Below are positions 17,454 through 26,336 of a stretch of 35,266 bases of DNA, in pieces. The position numbers and the translations under genes were made by a program. The stretch spans positions 1-35,266 of the forward strand of contig JABMJC010000010.1 in NCBI GenBank assembly GCA_013201405.1, in the 5' to 3' direction. Source of the stretch: Desulfobulbaceae bacterium (lineage in GTDB: Bacteria > Desulfobacterota > Desulfobulbia > Desulfobulbales > Desulfobulbaceae). The notes beneath the pieces are model-generated. The model saw nothing but the letters and a program-made list of their open reading frames with translations, ran no database searches and had not been told where the DNA came from. Numbering within the stretch: the first letter of the stretch is position 1; the number at the start of each line of letters is the position of its first letter.

Positions 17454-18458
17454 TTACAGGGGTTTATTTGCCTCCATATGCAAGACCAAATCGAGCATGC
17501 GATTTGAATAACCCCATTCATTATCATACCAGCTCATAAGCTTTACCATCTTCCCCAGCACACGCGTACAGGAACCGTCAACAACAGAGGAGTGGGCATC
17601 TCCCTGGAAATCAATGGAAACAAGCGGCTCATCCGTATAGCCCAAATACCGGTTCGTTGCGCCAGCCAAGGCCTTGTTCACCTCATCCACGCTGGTTTCC
17701 CTTTCCACTTCCATCACCACATCCACCAGGGAAACATTCGGGGTGGGTACGCGTACTGCCAAGCCATCAAATTTATTTCTCAGCTCTGGAATAACCAAGG
17801 ACACTGCTGCTGCTGCTCCGGTTTTGGTGGGGACCATGGAAAGCGCGGCCGCGCGCGCGCGACGCAGATCCGAATGGGGCGCATCGATTAGGCGTTGATC
17901 GCCCGTGTAGGAATGAATGGTAGTCATCAGACCCCGCTTGATGCCAAAATTATTCAAAATGACCTGGGCTACCGGGGCAAGACAGTTGGTGGTGCAGGAG
18001 GCATTGGACACCACGTGGTGTTCTGTGGAATTGTACTCATCCTCATTCACCCCCATGACAATGGTCTTGACATCACCCTTGGCCGGGGCGGAAATAATCA
18101 CCTTGCTCGCACCGGCGTCAATGTGTGTCTTCCCTTTCTCCATATCTCTAAAAAGGCCTGTGCATTCAAGAATATATTCAGCACCCCAACTTGACCAGGG
18201 AATCTCCGCCGGATTACGGTGGCTGCTGATGGGAATGCTGCGTCCATCCACCACCAGGCTATTCTCAGCGGTACTGATGTCCTCTGTGGCCCGACCCATG
18301 ATGGAATCATATTTCAGCAGTTGCGCCAGGGTTTTGACATCGGTCAAATCATTGATGCCGACCACTTCGATATCGGCAAATGTCGGGTCACAGCCAAGCG
18401 CCCGGAAGATATTTCTGCCAATACGGCCAAAACCATTGATACCAATTTTAATAGGCAT
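17454..18458 (-). CDS. gap: Glyceraldehyde-3-phosphate dehydrogenase, type I
   Basis: MPIKIGINGFGRIGRNIFRAL..SNASCTTNCLAPVAQVI..WYDNEWGYSNRMLDLV. Confidence 0.98.
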   Translation of the reverse strand: MPIKIGINGFGRIGRNIFRALGCDPTFADIEVVGINDLTDVKTLAQLLKYDSIMGRATEDISTAENSLVVDGRSIPISSHRNPAEIPWSSWGAEYILECTGLFRDMEKGKTHIDAGASKVIISAPAKGDVKTIVMGVNEDEYNSTEHHVVSNASCTTNCLAPVAQVILNNFGIKRGLMTTIHSYTGDQRLIDAPHSDLRRARAAALSMVPTKTGAAAAVSLVIPELRNKFDGLAVRVPTPNVSLVDVVMEVERETSVDEVNKALAGATNRYLGYTDEPLVSIDFQGDAHSSVVDGSCTRVLGKMVKLMSWYDNEWGYSNRMLDLVLHMEANKPL

Positions 18459-18537
18459 AACGCCTTCCTCCTTTGTGTAAAAATACTATGGGTTGTGTAA
18501 GCGACAGATGTACGAACTCTTTAAAAATAGTCGTTTT

Positions 18538-20181
18538 TCAGGTATTTTGCCAGCGCTGCATGCTCTGGTGATACAGTTTCATATAGCTCTCCATCACCAC
18601 CTGCCAGGTGTGTTGACGGTCAATTCGATCCACCGCAGCCACCTGCATGCGTTCGATTGCACTGCCGCCACTACGGTACACAGTCATCGCCCGCTGCATG
18701 GTCTTGGCCAAAGCACCCGGTGAGTTGCCACTGTACGAAAAACCGGTTTCTCCATCCACCACTTTAACCAGCCCTCCAACCCGGTGCACTATGGGCAGAT
18801 TACCCATGAGTTGGGCAATATAATCGGTCAGACCACAGGGTTCGTAGCGGGAAGGGATGAGAAAAAAATCACCGGCTGCATACACCTGGTTGGCCATGGC
18901 AGGGTGAAAACCTTTCAAAAAACAGATCTTGCCCCAGCCCTGCTCCGATTCGGCCAAGAGTTCCAGCTGTCGTTCCAGTTCAGCGGCTCCGGAGCCAAAC
19001 AGAAGCATGTGCAGAGCTTCCCCCTGCTGCAGCAGGCGCAGCAGGGACTCCAGTACAATATCGACTCCCTTCTGGGCAGTCAAACGACCAATAAAGGTGA
19101 AGAGCGGCAGTTCTACCGGACCCGACAGCACTCCATATTGGCGTATTGATTCCAAAATTTTCACACTGCCCAACTGCGTCAATATGGCTTGCTTGCAAGC
19201 ACGCTTACCCTCCAACTCACGGGTGCGGATATTAAAGCCATGGGACAGTCCCAATGTCTGCGGCTTGCTCGGTTCAAAGGCCTGCGGATCAATACCGTTG
19301 GTAATGCCTGTCAAGGGTATACCCCGGGCCAACAGGGTATGGCCCAGCCAGCCGGTGCGGCTGTCTTCCGGAGAATGCTGCAGTTCAAGTGCATAGTTTT
19401 CACTGACCGTATTGAGCAGTGCGTAGCCGGATGCGGCCAGAAAAGGATCAAAACCACTACCAAGAATACTGTCGTTGATGACCCGACGAGGCAACGCAGT
19501 AATAGCCTGGGCAAAGTCCAGATCTTCCACCTCCTGGTGGTACCCCAGGCCGGCGTTATGGATGGTGACCACTGCGCCGGTGCGATTGAAGTAGGGACGG
19601 TAACCGCTATTTTCCTTCATCATGGCAGGCAAGAGGGCGGCATGACCATCGTGGCAATGAACAACATCCGGCCTCTCACCCAAAAACATGATCAAATCCA
19701 GCGCGCTTTTCTGCAGAAGGACATTCATGGCAAAATAATCAAAATGCCCACGGCCCCGGTGTTGCCAGAGCACCTCCTGCTCATCCTCTTCGGTATACGT
19801 GTACACCCCTCGCTTGGTAGCGTAGCGGTCGGCCTCAACAAGATACAGCCGCACCCCGCCCAGTTCACCCTGCCAAATGGCGACTGGCTCACGCCGCTCT
19901 TCGCCGCTATAATGCATGTCCACTTCAAAGATGTGTGCATAACGACGCGCACCAATACGGCCGTCCATGGTGCCTATCTCAGTGAGCTGAAAACCCAAGC
20001 CAGGCGCATCTATGAAGCCATATCGAGGAAGAATGACGCTGACCGTGCACTGGCCATGGTTAACCAGGGCCTCTGCCAACTGGCGGCAGACATCCTTGAC
20101 TCCGCCTGCTCCGGCGATCCCTTCATACTCACGAGTGACCATCCAAATGGACTTTGGCAACTGTTCTGCTGTCTCTGTCAT
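18538..20181 (-). CDS. glgA: GT5-family glycogen/starch synthase
   Basis: MTETAEQLPKSIWMVTREYEGIAGAGGVKDV..VVHCHDGHAALLPAMM..FIGRLTAQKGVD..IPSRYEPCGLTDYIAQLMGNLPIVHRVGGL. ORF track extends to 20226. Confidence 0.85.
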   Translation of the reverse strand: MTETAEQLPKSIWMVTREYEGIAGAGGVKDVCRQLAEALVNHGQCTVSVILPRYGFIDAPGLGFQLTEIGTMDGRIGARRYAHIFEVDMHYSGEERREPVAIWQGELGGVRLYLVEADRYATKRGVYTYTEEDEQEVLWQHRGRGHFDYFAMNVLLQKSALDLIMFLGERPDVVHCHDGHAALLPAMMKENSGYRPYFNRTGAVVTIHNAGLGYHQEVEDLDFAQAITALPRRVINDSILGSGFDPFLAASGYALLNTVSENYALELQHSPEDSRTGWLGHTLLARGIPLTGITNGIDPQAFEPSKPQTLGLSHGFNIRTRELEGKRACKQAILTQLGSVKILESIRQYGVLSGPVELPLFTFIGRLTAQKGVDIVLESLLRLLQQGEALHMLLFGSGAAELERQLELLAESEQGWGKICFLKGFHPAMANQVYAAGDFFLIPSRYEPCGLTDYIAQLMGNLPIVHRVGGLVKVVDGETGFSYSGNSPGALAKTMQRAMTVYRSGGSAIERMQVAAVDRIDRQHTWQVVMESYMKLYHQSMQRWQNT

Positions 20182-20367
20182 AGCAAGCCGCTCCAAAAAG
20201 CGGGGAAACTGCACAACGGTGCGCACCGTTGCAGGTGTGAAATATATGTAATAAGGTGGAAAGGAACCCTATCCTACAATACGACACGTGCACTGTAGCA
20301 CATAAACTGGCAGGTGACGCAAGCGGAAAACCAAAGCACACCCTTTTCTCCTTTCCATTTTTAGGAC

Positions 20368-20397
20368 TTGTTCTTACAGTGTCAAGATTAATATAAT
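20368..20397 (+). promoter_or_regulatory. Candidate sigma70 promoter for cbpA
   Basis: TTGTTC (20368-20373), 18 nt, TATAAT (20392-20397), immediately upstream of ATG 20416. Confidence 0.45.
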
Positions 20398-20415
20398 GAC
20401 TATCCAGCCTAGCCC

Positions 20416-21351
20416 ATGGAATATAAAGACTATTATCAAATACTCGGTATTGCGCGCGATGCCAGCCCAGATGCAATTAAGCAGGCTTACCGCAAACTGG
20501 CCCGAAAATTCCATCCTGATGTCAACAAAGAAAAGGATGCAGAGGCCCGTTTCAAGGATATTGGCGAGGCCTACGAGGTACTTAAAGATCCGGAAAAACG
20601 CACTGCATACGACCGCTTTGGCGCCAACTGGCAAGCTGGCGAGCAATTTAGACCGCCACCAGACTGGGATGCAGGCAGCTACGAATTTCGCGGCAGTACA
20701 GCCGGAGCCCAAGGTTTCAGCGATTTTTTTGAAGCGCTTTTTGGTCAGGCCAGGGCCCAGAGCGCTAGGCAAGAATTTCGCATGCAGGGGGAAGACCAGC
20801 AGGCTGCCATCAGTATTTCCCTGGAAGACGCCTACCGCGGCGCCAGGCAGACCCTGACCCTAAACCGGCCCGAGATGGACGAACAGGGTCATGTGAGCAT
20901 GCGGCCACAACAGCTCAACCTGGTCATTCCCAAGGGAATCATGGCCGGACAGCGCATCCGTCTGGAAGGCCAGGGCCTGCCCGGGCATGGCGGTGCAGCC
21001 CCGGGTGATCTCTACCTGGAAATCCATTTTATTCCGCATCCTCTTTTTAAGGCAGAGAAGCGGACCATCCACCTGCAGCTACCCATAACCCCATGGGAGG
21101 CGGCCCTGGGTGCAAGTCTCACTGTGCCCACCTTAGATGGTAAGGTGCAGCTCAAAATACCGCCCAATTCCCAGAGTGGCAGCAAGCTGCGCCTAAGGGG
21201 CAAAGGCCTTTCCACCGAGAAGACACAAGGCGACCAGATTGTCACCCTGCAGGTAGTCCTGCCCGAGGCGCACACTGAAGAACAACGCGCCCTGTATCGC
21301 GGCATGGCGGAAAAAATGGCCTTCAATCCACGCACTGATTTGGGGGTTTGA
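20416..21351 (+). CDS. cbpA: CbpA-like DnaJ-domain co-chaperone
   Basis: J domain DYYQILGIARDASPDAIKQAYRKLARKFHPDVNK; C-terminal DnaJ substrate-binding region; no central Zn finger; followed by cbpM. Confidence 0.93.
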   Translation: MEYKDYYQILGIARDASPDAIKQAYRKLARKFHPDVNKEKDAEARFKDIGEAYEVLKDPEKRTAYDRFGANWQAGEQFRPPPDWDAGSYEFRGSTAGAQGFSDFFEALFGQARAQSARQEFRMQGEDQQAAISISLEDAYRGARQTLTLNRPEMDEQGHVSMRPQQLNLVIPKGIMAGQRIRLEGQGLPGHGGAAPGDLYLEIHFIPHPLFKAEKRTIHLQLPITPWEAALGASLTVPTLDGKVQLKIPPNSQSGSKLRLRGKGLSTEKTQGDQIVTLQVVLPEAHTEEQRALYRGMAEKMAFNPRTDLGV

Positions 21352-21352
21352 T

Positions 21353-21661
21353 ATGAGCCACAACTCCAACGCCTATCTCCAGGGCATTGTTCTGGACGAA
21401 GAAACATACTGTTCCTTTGGTGAATTGTGCCGTCTCTGCGGCGCCAGCGCAGAGCAGATCCACGAAATGGTTGCCGAGGGCATTATCAGCCCTGAAGGGA
21501 GGACACCTGCGGAATGGCGTTTCACCCTGGTTTCCCTCCATCGGGTGCAAACCGTGGTGCGGCTCCACCAGGACCTGCACATCAATTTGCCGGGTTGTGC
21601 CCTGGTACTGGAACTGCTCGATGAACTGGATTCCCTGCGCTCCCTGCTTGCCCGGAGTTGA
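21353..21661 (+). CDS. cbpM: CbpM-like chaperone modulator
   Basis: MerR-like HTH small protein (FGELCRLCGASAEQIHEMVAEGIISPEG..WRFTLVSLHRVQTVVRLHQDLHINLPGCALVLELLDELDSLR) directly after cbpA. Confidence 0.88.
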   Translation: MSHNSNAYLQGIVLDEETYCSFGELCRLCGASAEQIHEMVAEGIISPEGRTPAEWRFTLVSLHRVQTVVRLHQDLHINLPGCALVLELLDELDSLRSLLARS

Positions 21662-21685
21662 GGCCACTTCCCTGGCACGTCGCCC

Positions 21686-23032
21686 TTGTCTTTTTTCGAA
21701 ACACTGAGCCAGTTTACCGTTCAGCTGGAGCCTGTCTCGGCCCTGCTCGGTTTTACAGGCGGTCTCATCCTCTGTACGCTGCTTTTCTTCCTTGCCCGGC
21801 AGAACAGGGAACGTAAAGCGCTTGTGCTCAACCTGCGCCTGGAGCGGCTCCAGGAGGCATGCCAATCCCAGGACGAAGAATTGCAGCGCCTGCAGGGAGA
21901 ATACCGGGCGCTCCTCCGCGAATGCCGCGATCTGGATGTGGACAATGCCGCCCTCCAGAGCGCCTGTTCCACCATGCGCCAGCAACTCGCAGAACGAGAT
22001 CTTATTCTTGCGGAGAACCGGCACCATATCGAACAACATTTCCAGGCCGCTGCAGACCGGATACTCCATCAACAAAACGATGCCCTCACCCGCCGGCACG
22101 AGTCTACCCTGAATCTCTTGCTGCGGCCCCTGCACGATCAACTCGGTGAATTCCGGCAGCGGCTGGACAAGGTGCATGCCCAGGAAAGCAAAGACCGCAT
22201 TCTCCTGCAACAGGAACTGGAGCAGCTACGCCGACTCAACCAACAGCTGAGCAGCGATGCCATCAACCTGGCTGAAGCCCTGCGCGGCAAAAACAAGTTC
22301 CAGGGTCAGTGGGGAGAACTCATTTTGGCCCGTGTGCTGGAAGCTTCCGGCCTGCGCCAGGGCAGGGAGTTCGAATTGCAGGTGCACCTGAAAGCCGAAG
22401 ATGGTAGCGCCTATCAACCCGATGCTGTGGTGTGGCTACCAGACAAGCGCGACATCCTCATTGACGCCAAGGTTTCCCTCAAAGATTTCACCGATGCCAT
22501 TAACGCCGCTTCTCCGGAGGAGCAACAAGCCAGCATCCAGCGACACCTGGCCTCGGTCAAACGGCAGATCAACCTGCTGGCCACCAAGCAGTACCATAAG
22601 CTCGGCGGTCTCGGTGCCCTGGATTTCGTGCTGCTCTTTCTTCCAGTGGAAGGGGCTTTTCAGATGGTAGTGGAGCAGGATCCCGATCTGCTGGTTCAGG
22701 CCATGCGACAGAAAATCATCTTAAGCAGCCCTTCCACCCTGCTGGCCATTCTCCGCACCATCCACCACCTCTGGCGCGTGGATGAACAGCATAAAAACAG
22801 TTTGGCCATTGCCAAACAGGCAGCCAGTATATATGATAAACTTGTTGGTTTTGTAGAGTCGTTTAACGCCATTGGCCTGCGTCTCAACCAGACTCAACAG
22901 GCATGGCACACAGCAAAAAGCCGCTTAACCAGTGGTCATGGCAACCTGATTGCCAAAGCAGAAGGGTTCAAGGATTTAGGCGTGCAACCCAGTAAAGAGT
23001 TGCCCCCTTCTGTCAACAATCAGTCTTCGTAA
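21686..23032 (+). CDS. rmuC: DNA recombination protein RmuC homolog
   Basis: N-terminal TM, long coiled coil, then GKNKFQGQWGELILARVLEASGLRQGREFELQ..DILIDAKVSLKDF..GGLGALDFVLLFLPVEGAF. TTG start. Confidence 0.95.
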   Translation: MSFFETLSQFTVQLEPVSALLGFTGGLILCTLLFFLARQNRERKALVLNLRLERLQEACQSQDEELQRLQGEYRALLRECRDLDVDNAALQSACSTMRQQLAERDLILAENRHHIEQHFQAAADRILHQQNDALTRRHESTLNLLLRPLHDQLGEFRQRLDKVHAQESKDRILLQQELEQLRRLNQQLSSDAINLAEALRGKNKFQGQWGELILARVLEASGLRQGREFELQVHLKAEDGSAYQPDAVVWLPDKRDILIDAKVSLKDFTDAINAASPEEQQASIQRHLASVKRQINLLATKQYHKLGGLGALDFVLLFLPVEGAFQMVVEQDPDLLVQAMRQKIILSSPSTLLAILRTIHHLWRVDEQHKNSLAIAKQAASIYDKLVGFVESFNAIGLRLNQTQQAWHTAKSRLTSGHGNLIAKAEGFKDLGVQPSKELPPSVNNQSS

Positions 23033-23048
23033 CAAGGAGAACATGCAC

Positions 23049-23288
23049 ATGAAATATCTCAGTATTTTAGCACTTGCTTCTGCCATTGCACTCTCATCCT
23101 GTGCTACCAGCGCCCAAAGCGGAGCAGCCGCCGGTGGTGCTGCAGGGGCTGTGGCCGGCCAAGTCCTTGGTAAAGATACCGAGAGCACCCTCATCGGGAC
23201 AGCGGTCGGCACTGCTGCAGGGTATATGATTGGCAACGAAATGGATAAATCAGACCAAGACCAAGTTCGCCAAAGAACACGCCGCTAA
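23049..23288 (+). CDS. Glycine-zipper lipoprotein (short paralog)
   Basis: Lipobox-like ALSSCATSAQSG, glycine zipper GAAAGGAAGAVAGQVLG..GTAVGTAAGYMIGNEMDK. Start ATG 23043 or 23049. Confidence 0.8.
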   Translation: MKYLSILALASAIALSSCATSAQSGAAAGGAAGAVAGQVLGKDTESTLIGTAVGTAAGYMIGNEMDKSDQDQVRQRTRR

Positions 23289-23402
23289 AAAAATCTATAG
23301 GTATCTTTCCAGAACCACTGTACCAGTGGTCTGACCCACGAAGAGAGCGGTCAGGCAATTTGCTCCGCTCCATCATATCTTGACACAAGGAGTGTAATCA
23401 CC

Positions 23403-23843
23403 ATGAAGTATCTTAACATTCTGGCCCTTATAGCCTTGCTTGCCCTTTCGGCCTGTGCCACCAGGGGACAGAGCGGCGCAGCCATTGGCGGCGCAGTGGG
23501 TGCCATTGCCGGCCAGGCTATTGGCCACAATACTGGAGGCACTCTCATTGGCGCCGGTGTTGGCAGTGTGCTTGGCTATCTGATTGGTAATGAAATGGAC
23601 AAGTATGACCGGCAGCAACTGGATCATATGTATGAACGCGGTGTTTCCAACCAAACCTCCTCCTGGGTGAACCCGGACACCGGTTATCAGTATGCAGTCA
23701 CACCACAACCGGCCTATCAGCAGCCTGGAAGCAATCGCTGGTGCCGCAAGGCTGAAATTGACTCCTGGATCGATGGGCGCAAGGAAACCGTGCTTGCCAC
23801 GGCTTGCCGCAATGCCAATGGTCAGTGGGAAATCCAGCGCTAA
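23403..23843 (+). CDS. Glycine-zipper 2TM lipoprotein (long paralog)
   Basis: MKYLNILALIALLALSACATRGQSGAAIGGAVGAIAGQAIG..LGYLIGNEMDKYDRQQ; SD AAGGAG. Confidence 0.87.
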   Translation: MKYLNILALIALLALSACATRGQSGAAIGGAVGAIAGQAIGHNTGGTLIGAGVGSVLGYLIGNEMDKYDRQQLDHMYERGVSNQTSSWVNPDTGYQYAVTPQPAYQQPGSNRWCRKAEIDSWIDGRKETVLATACRNANGQWEIQR

Positions 23844-23864
23844 CCCCCAGCGTCATACAGGCTT

Positions 23865-24269
23865 ATGCCGCAAGGGTATTTTGAAGTAAACAGCACCGGC
23901 CGGAGGGAATATATTGATCTCTCCGGCCGCATTCAAAAAATAGTACAGACAAGCGGCATTCAAGACGGCCTTTTGGTGCTGTACAACCCGCATACCACCG
24001 CCGGATTGACCATCAACGAAGGCGCGGATGCAGATGTACAAAAGGATATTTTGGATGTGTTTAGCCGCCTTGTCCCTGATACAGCACAGTACCGCCATCT
24101 TGAGGGCAATTCACCCGCACATGTGATGGCCAGTCTGGTTGGCTCCAGTGTTTCGCTCATCATCCACCAAGGTCACATACAACTCGGCACCTGGCAACGC
24201 ATCTTTTTCTGTGAATTTGACGGCCCACGCAGGCGCACACTGCGTTGGCTGCTTTTGGCCGACGGCTGA
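23865..24269 (+). CDS. YjbQ/UPF0047 family protein
   Basis: GLLVLYNPHTTAGLTINEGADADVQKDILDVFSRLVP..HLEGNSPAHVMASLVGSSVSLIIHQGHIQLGTWQRIFFCEFDGPRRR. Confidence 0.93.
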   Translation: MPQGYFEVNSTGRREYIDLSGRIQKIVQTSGIQDGLLVLYNPHTTAGLTINEGADADVQKDILDVFSRLVPDTAQYRHLEGNSPAHVMASLVGSSVSLIIHQGHIQLGTWQRIFFCEFDGPRRRTLRWLLLADG

Positions 24270-24299
24270 CCGTCCGGTCTGATTTAACCGGTACAGGAT

Positions 24300-24509
24300 A
24301 TGTATTTCGGACTCAATCGACAACTGGACGAACAATCCTTGATCCGCTTTCTCAAGCTGTATGGCGATGAACGCCTCAGCACAGTGCTTGCCCCACGGCT
24401 GACTGACGACGAGATACATACTGTGGTGGACACCCTGATGATCGTCATGCGCCGCCATCTCAGCAATGAAGAATACCATCGTCTTTTCCTCCAGGAAAAG
24501 GACGATTGA
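24300..24509 (+). CDS. Small conserved-looking hypothetical protein (69 aa)
   Basis: MYFGLNRQLDEQSLIRFLKLYGDERLSTVLAPRLTDDEIHTVVDTLMIVMRRHLSNEEYHRLFLQEKDD; fits between yjbQ-like and ubiD genes on the same strand. Confidence 0.65.
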   Translation: MYFGLNRQLDEQSLIRFLKLYGDERLSTVLAPRLTDDEIHTVVDTLMIVMRRHLSNEEYHRLFLQEKDD

Positions 24510-24531
24510 CTTCCTATCTCCTGATTTTGCT

Positions 24532-26295
24532 ATGCACAAACTGCGTACTCTGCGCGATTTTCTTGAACTGTTGCGCGCCAAAAACGAGTTGCAGGTCATT
24601 GATGTCGAGGTGGATCCGTATCTTGAAATCGCGGAAATTCACCGACGCATTATTGCCCGCCAGGGTCCTGCCCTACTCTTCACCAAGGTCAAAGGTTCAT
24701 CCTTTCCGGTAGTAACCAACCTGTTCGGCACACAAAACCGCCTGGAGCTCGCCTTTGGCGCCAGACCGCGTCTCTTTGTGCAACAATTGGTGGACCTGGT
24801 AGAGCACGCCATGCCACCGACCCTAGCCACCTTGTGGCAGGCGCGCCCCCTCATTGCCCAAGGTTTACGCGTAGGTCTAAAACAGGTCAAAACAGGGCCC
24901 ATCCTGGAATGCAGCCAAGAGCCCTGTCGCCTCGGCACCTTGCCCATGCTCACCTCCTGGCACACGGATGGCGGACCTTTTGTCACCCTGCCCCTAGTCT
25001 ACACGGAGCATCCGGACGGCCTTGGCCACAACCTGGGGATGTACCGCATCCAGCGCTATAATGAGACCACCGCCGGCATCCACTGGCAAATCCATAAAGG
25101 CGGCGGCTATCACTATTTTGCTGCAGAACAACAGAATAAAGCCCTGCCCCTGACCCTGTTCATTGGCGGCCCTCCTGCCCTGATGCTGGCGGCCATAGCT
25201 CCGTTGCCGGAAAATATTCCCGAGTTGCTCTTGGCCTCCCTCTTACAAAACAGCAAATTGCATTTGGTGGCAGATCCCAAAGGCGGTCACCCATTGATTG
25301 CAGAAGCGGAATTTGCCATCAAAGGCACAGTGCCTCCGCACGAGCGCCGTCCAGAGGGCCCTTTTGGCGATCACTACGGCTACAACTCTTTGGCACACGA
25401 CTATCCGGTTTTTTACACCAGCCATCTCTATCACCGTAAAAATGCCATCTACCCCGCCACTGTGGTGGGTCGTCCCAAACAGGAAGATTATTTTATCGGA
25501 GACTTCCTCCAAGACCTGCTCTCGCCCCTTTTCCCCTTGGTGATGAAGGGGGTAATTCAGCTCAAAACCTTTGGCGAGGCTGGTTTCCATTGCTTGGCCG
25601 CCGCCAGAGTAAATGATCGCTACCCGCGGGAAGCCTTTGCCGCTGGCTTGCGCATTCTTGGAGAAGGGCAGCTCTCGTTGACCAAGTTTCTGCTGCTTAC
25701 GGATGGCAGCCTGGATGTAGCTGATTTTCCAAAACTGTGGCAGCACATTCTCGAACGCATCCACTGGGAGCAAGACCTGTTCATTTTCGCCAATGTATCC
25801 CAGGACACCCTGGACTACACCGGCCCCTCGGTGAACAAGGGATCAAAGGCGATGATGCTCGGCCTGGGTCGCGAGAAGCAACGGGATTTACCCTTAGAAT
25901 TCCATGGCAGCCTGCCGCCGGCCTGTAGTCAGGCCAAAGTATATCTCCCTGGTACCTTGGTGGTACAGGGGGAAAGCTTTCAGGCCCAACCCGAGCTTGC
26001 CCAAAAAATGGCAACATGGGAGGGTTTGGCTGGTTGGCCAGTTATTTTTTTGGTGGATGATACAGATGCCGCCACCCTCTCCCTGCAGGAATTCCTGTGG
26101 ACCATGTTCACTCGTTTTGAGCCGGCTGCCGACATCTACGGCCGCAGGCAGACTGTCCATCGGTTTCATGTTGGCCTGGAGATGCCCATTGTCTTTGATT
26201 GCCGTATGAAACCCTGGTACACCGAGGTGCTGGCTGTGGATGCTCCCACCAAAGAGCGGGTGGATGTGCTCATGACCAAATTTCCGCACAAATAA
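24532..26295 (+). CDS. ubiD: UbiD-family decarboxylase
   Basis: LRTLRDFLELLRAKNELQVIDVEVDPYLEIAEIHRRII..ALLFTKVKGSSFPVVTNLFGT..RPEGPFGDHYGYNS. ORF track starts at 24466; ATG 24532 is the expected start. Confidence 0.93.
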   Translation: MHKLRTLRDFLELLRAKNELQVIDVEVDPYLEIAEIHRRIIARQGPALLFTKVKGSSFPVVTNLFGTQNRLELAFGARPRLFVQQLVDLVEHAMPPTLATLWQARPLIAQGLRVGLKQVKTGPILECSQEPCRLGTLPMLTSWHTDGGPFVTLPLVYTEHPDGLGHNLGMYRIQRYNETTAGIHWQIHKGGGYHYFAAEQQNKALPLTLFIGGPPALMLAAIAPLPENIPELLLASLLQNSKLHLVADPKGGHPLIAEAEFAIKGTVPPHERRPEGPFGDHYGYNSLAHDYPVFYTSHLYHRKNAIYPATVVGRPKQEDYFIGDFLQDLLSPLFPLVMKGVIQLKTFGEAGFHCLAAARVNDRYPREAFAAGLRILGEGQLSLTKFLLLTDGSLDVADFPKLWQHILERIHWEQDLFIFANVSQDTLDYTGPSVNKGSKAMMLGLGREKQRDLPLEFHGSLPPACSQAKVYLPGTLVVQGESFQAQPELAQKMATWEGLAGWPVIFLVDDTDAATLSLQEFLWTMFTRFEPAADIYGRRQTVHRFHVGLEMPIVFDCRMKPWYTEVLAVDAPTKERVDVLMTKFPHK

Positions 26296-26336
26296 CTTAA
26301 GTTTGGCCTGCAAAAGAACTGCGTCTGTCACGTTTA

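Noticed and set aside
19189-20298. 369-aa plus-strand ORF
   Set aside because: Antisense to the GT5 synthase, no domain features; shadow ORF.
21323-22210. 295-aa minus-strand ORF
   Set aside because: Antisense to cbpM/rmuC; compositional shadow.
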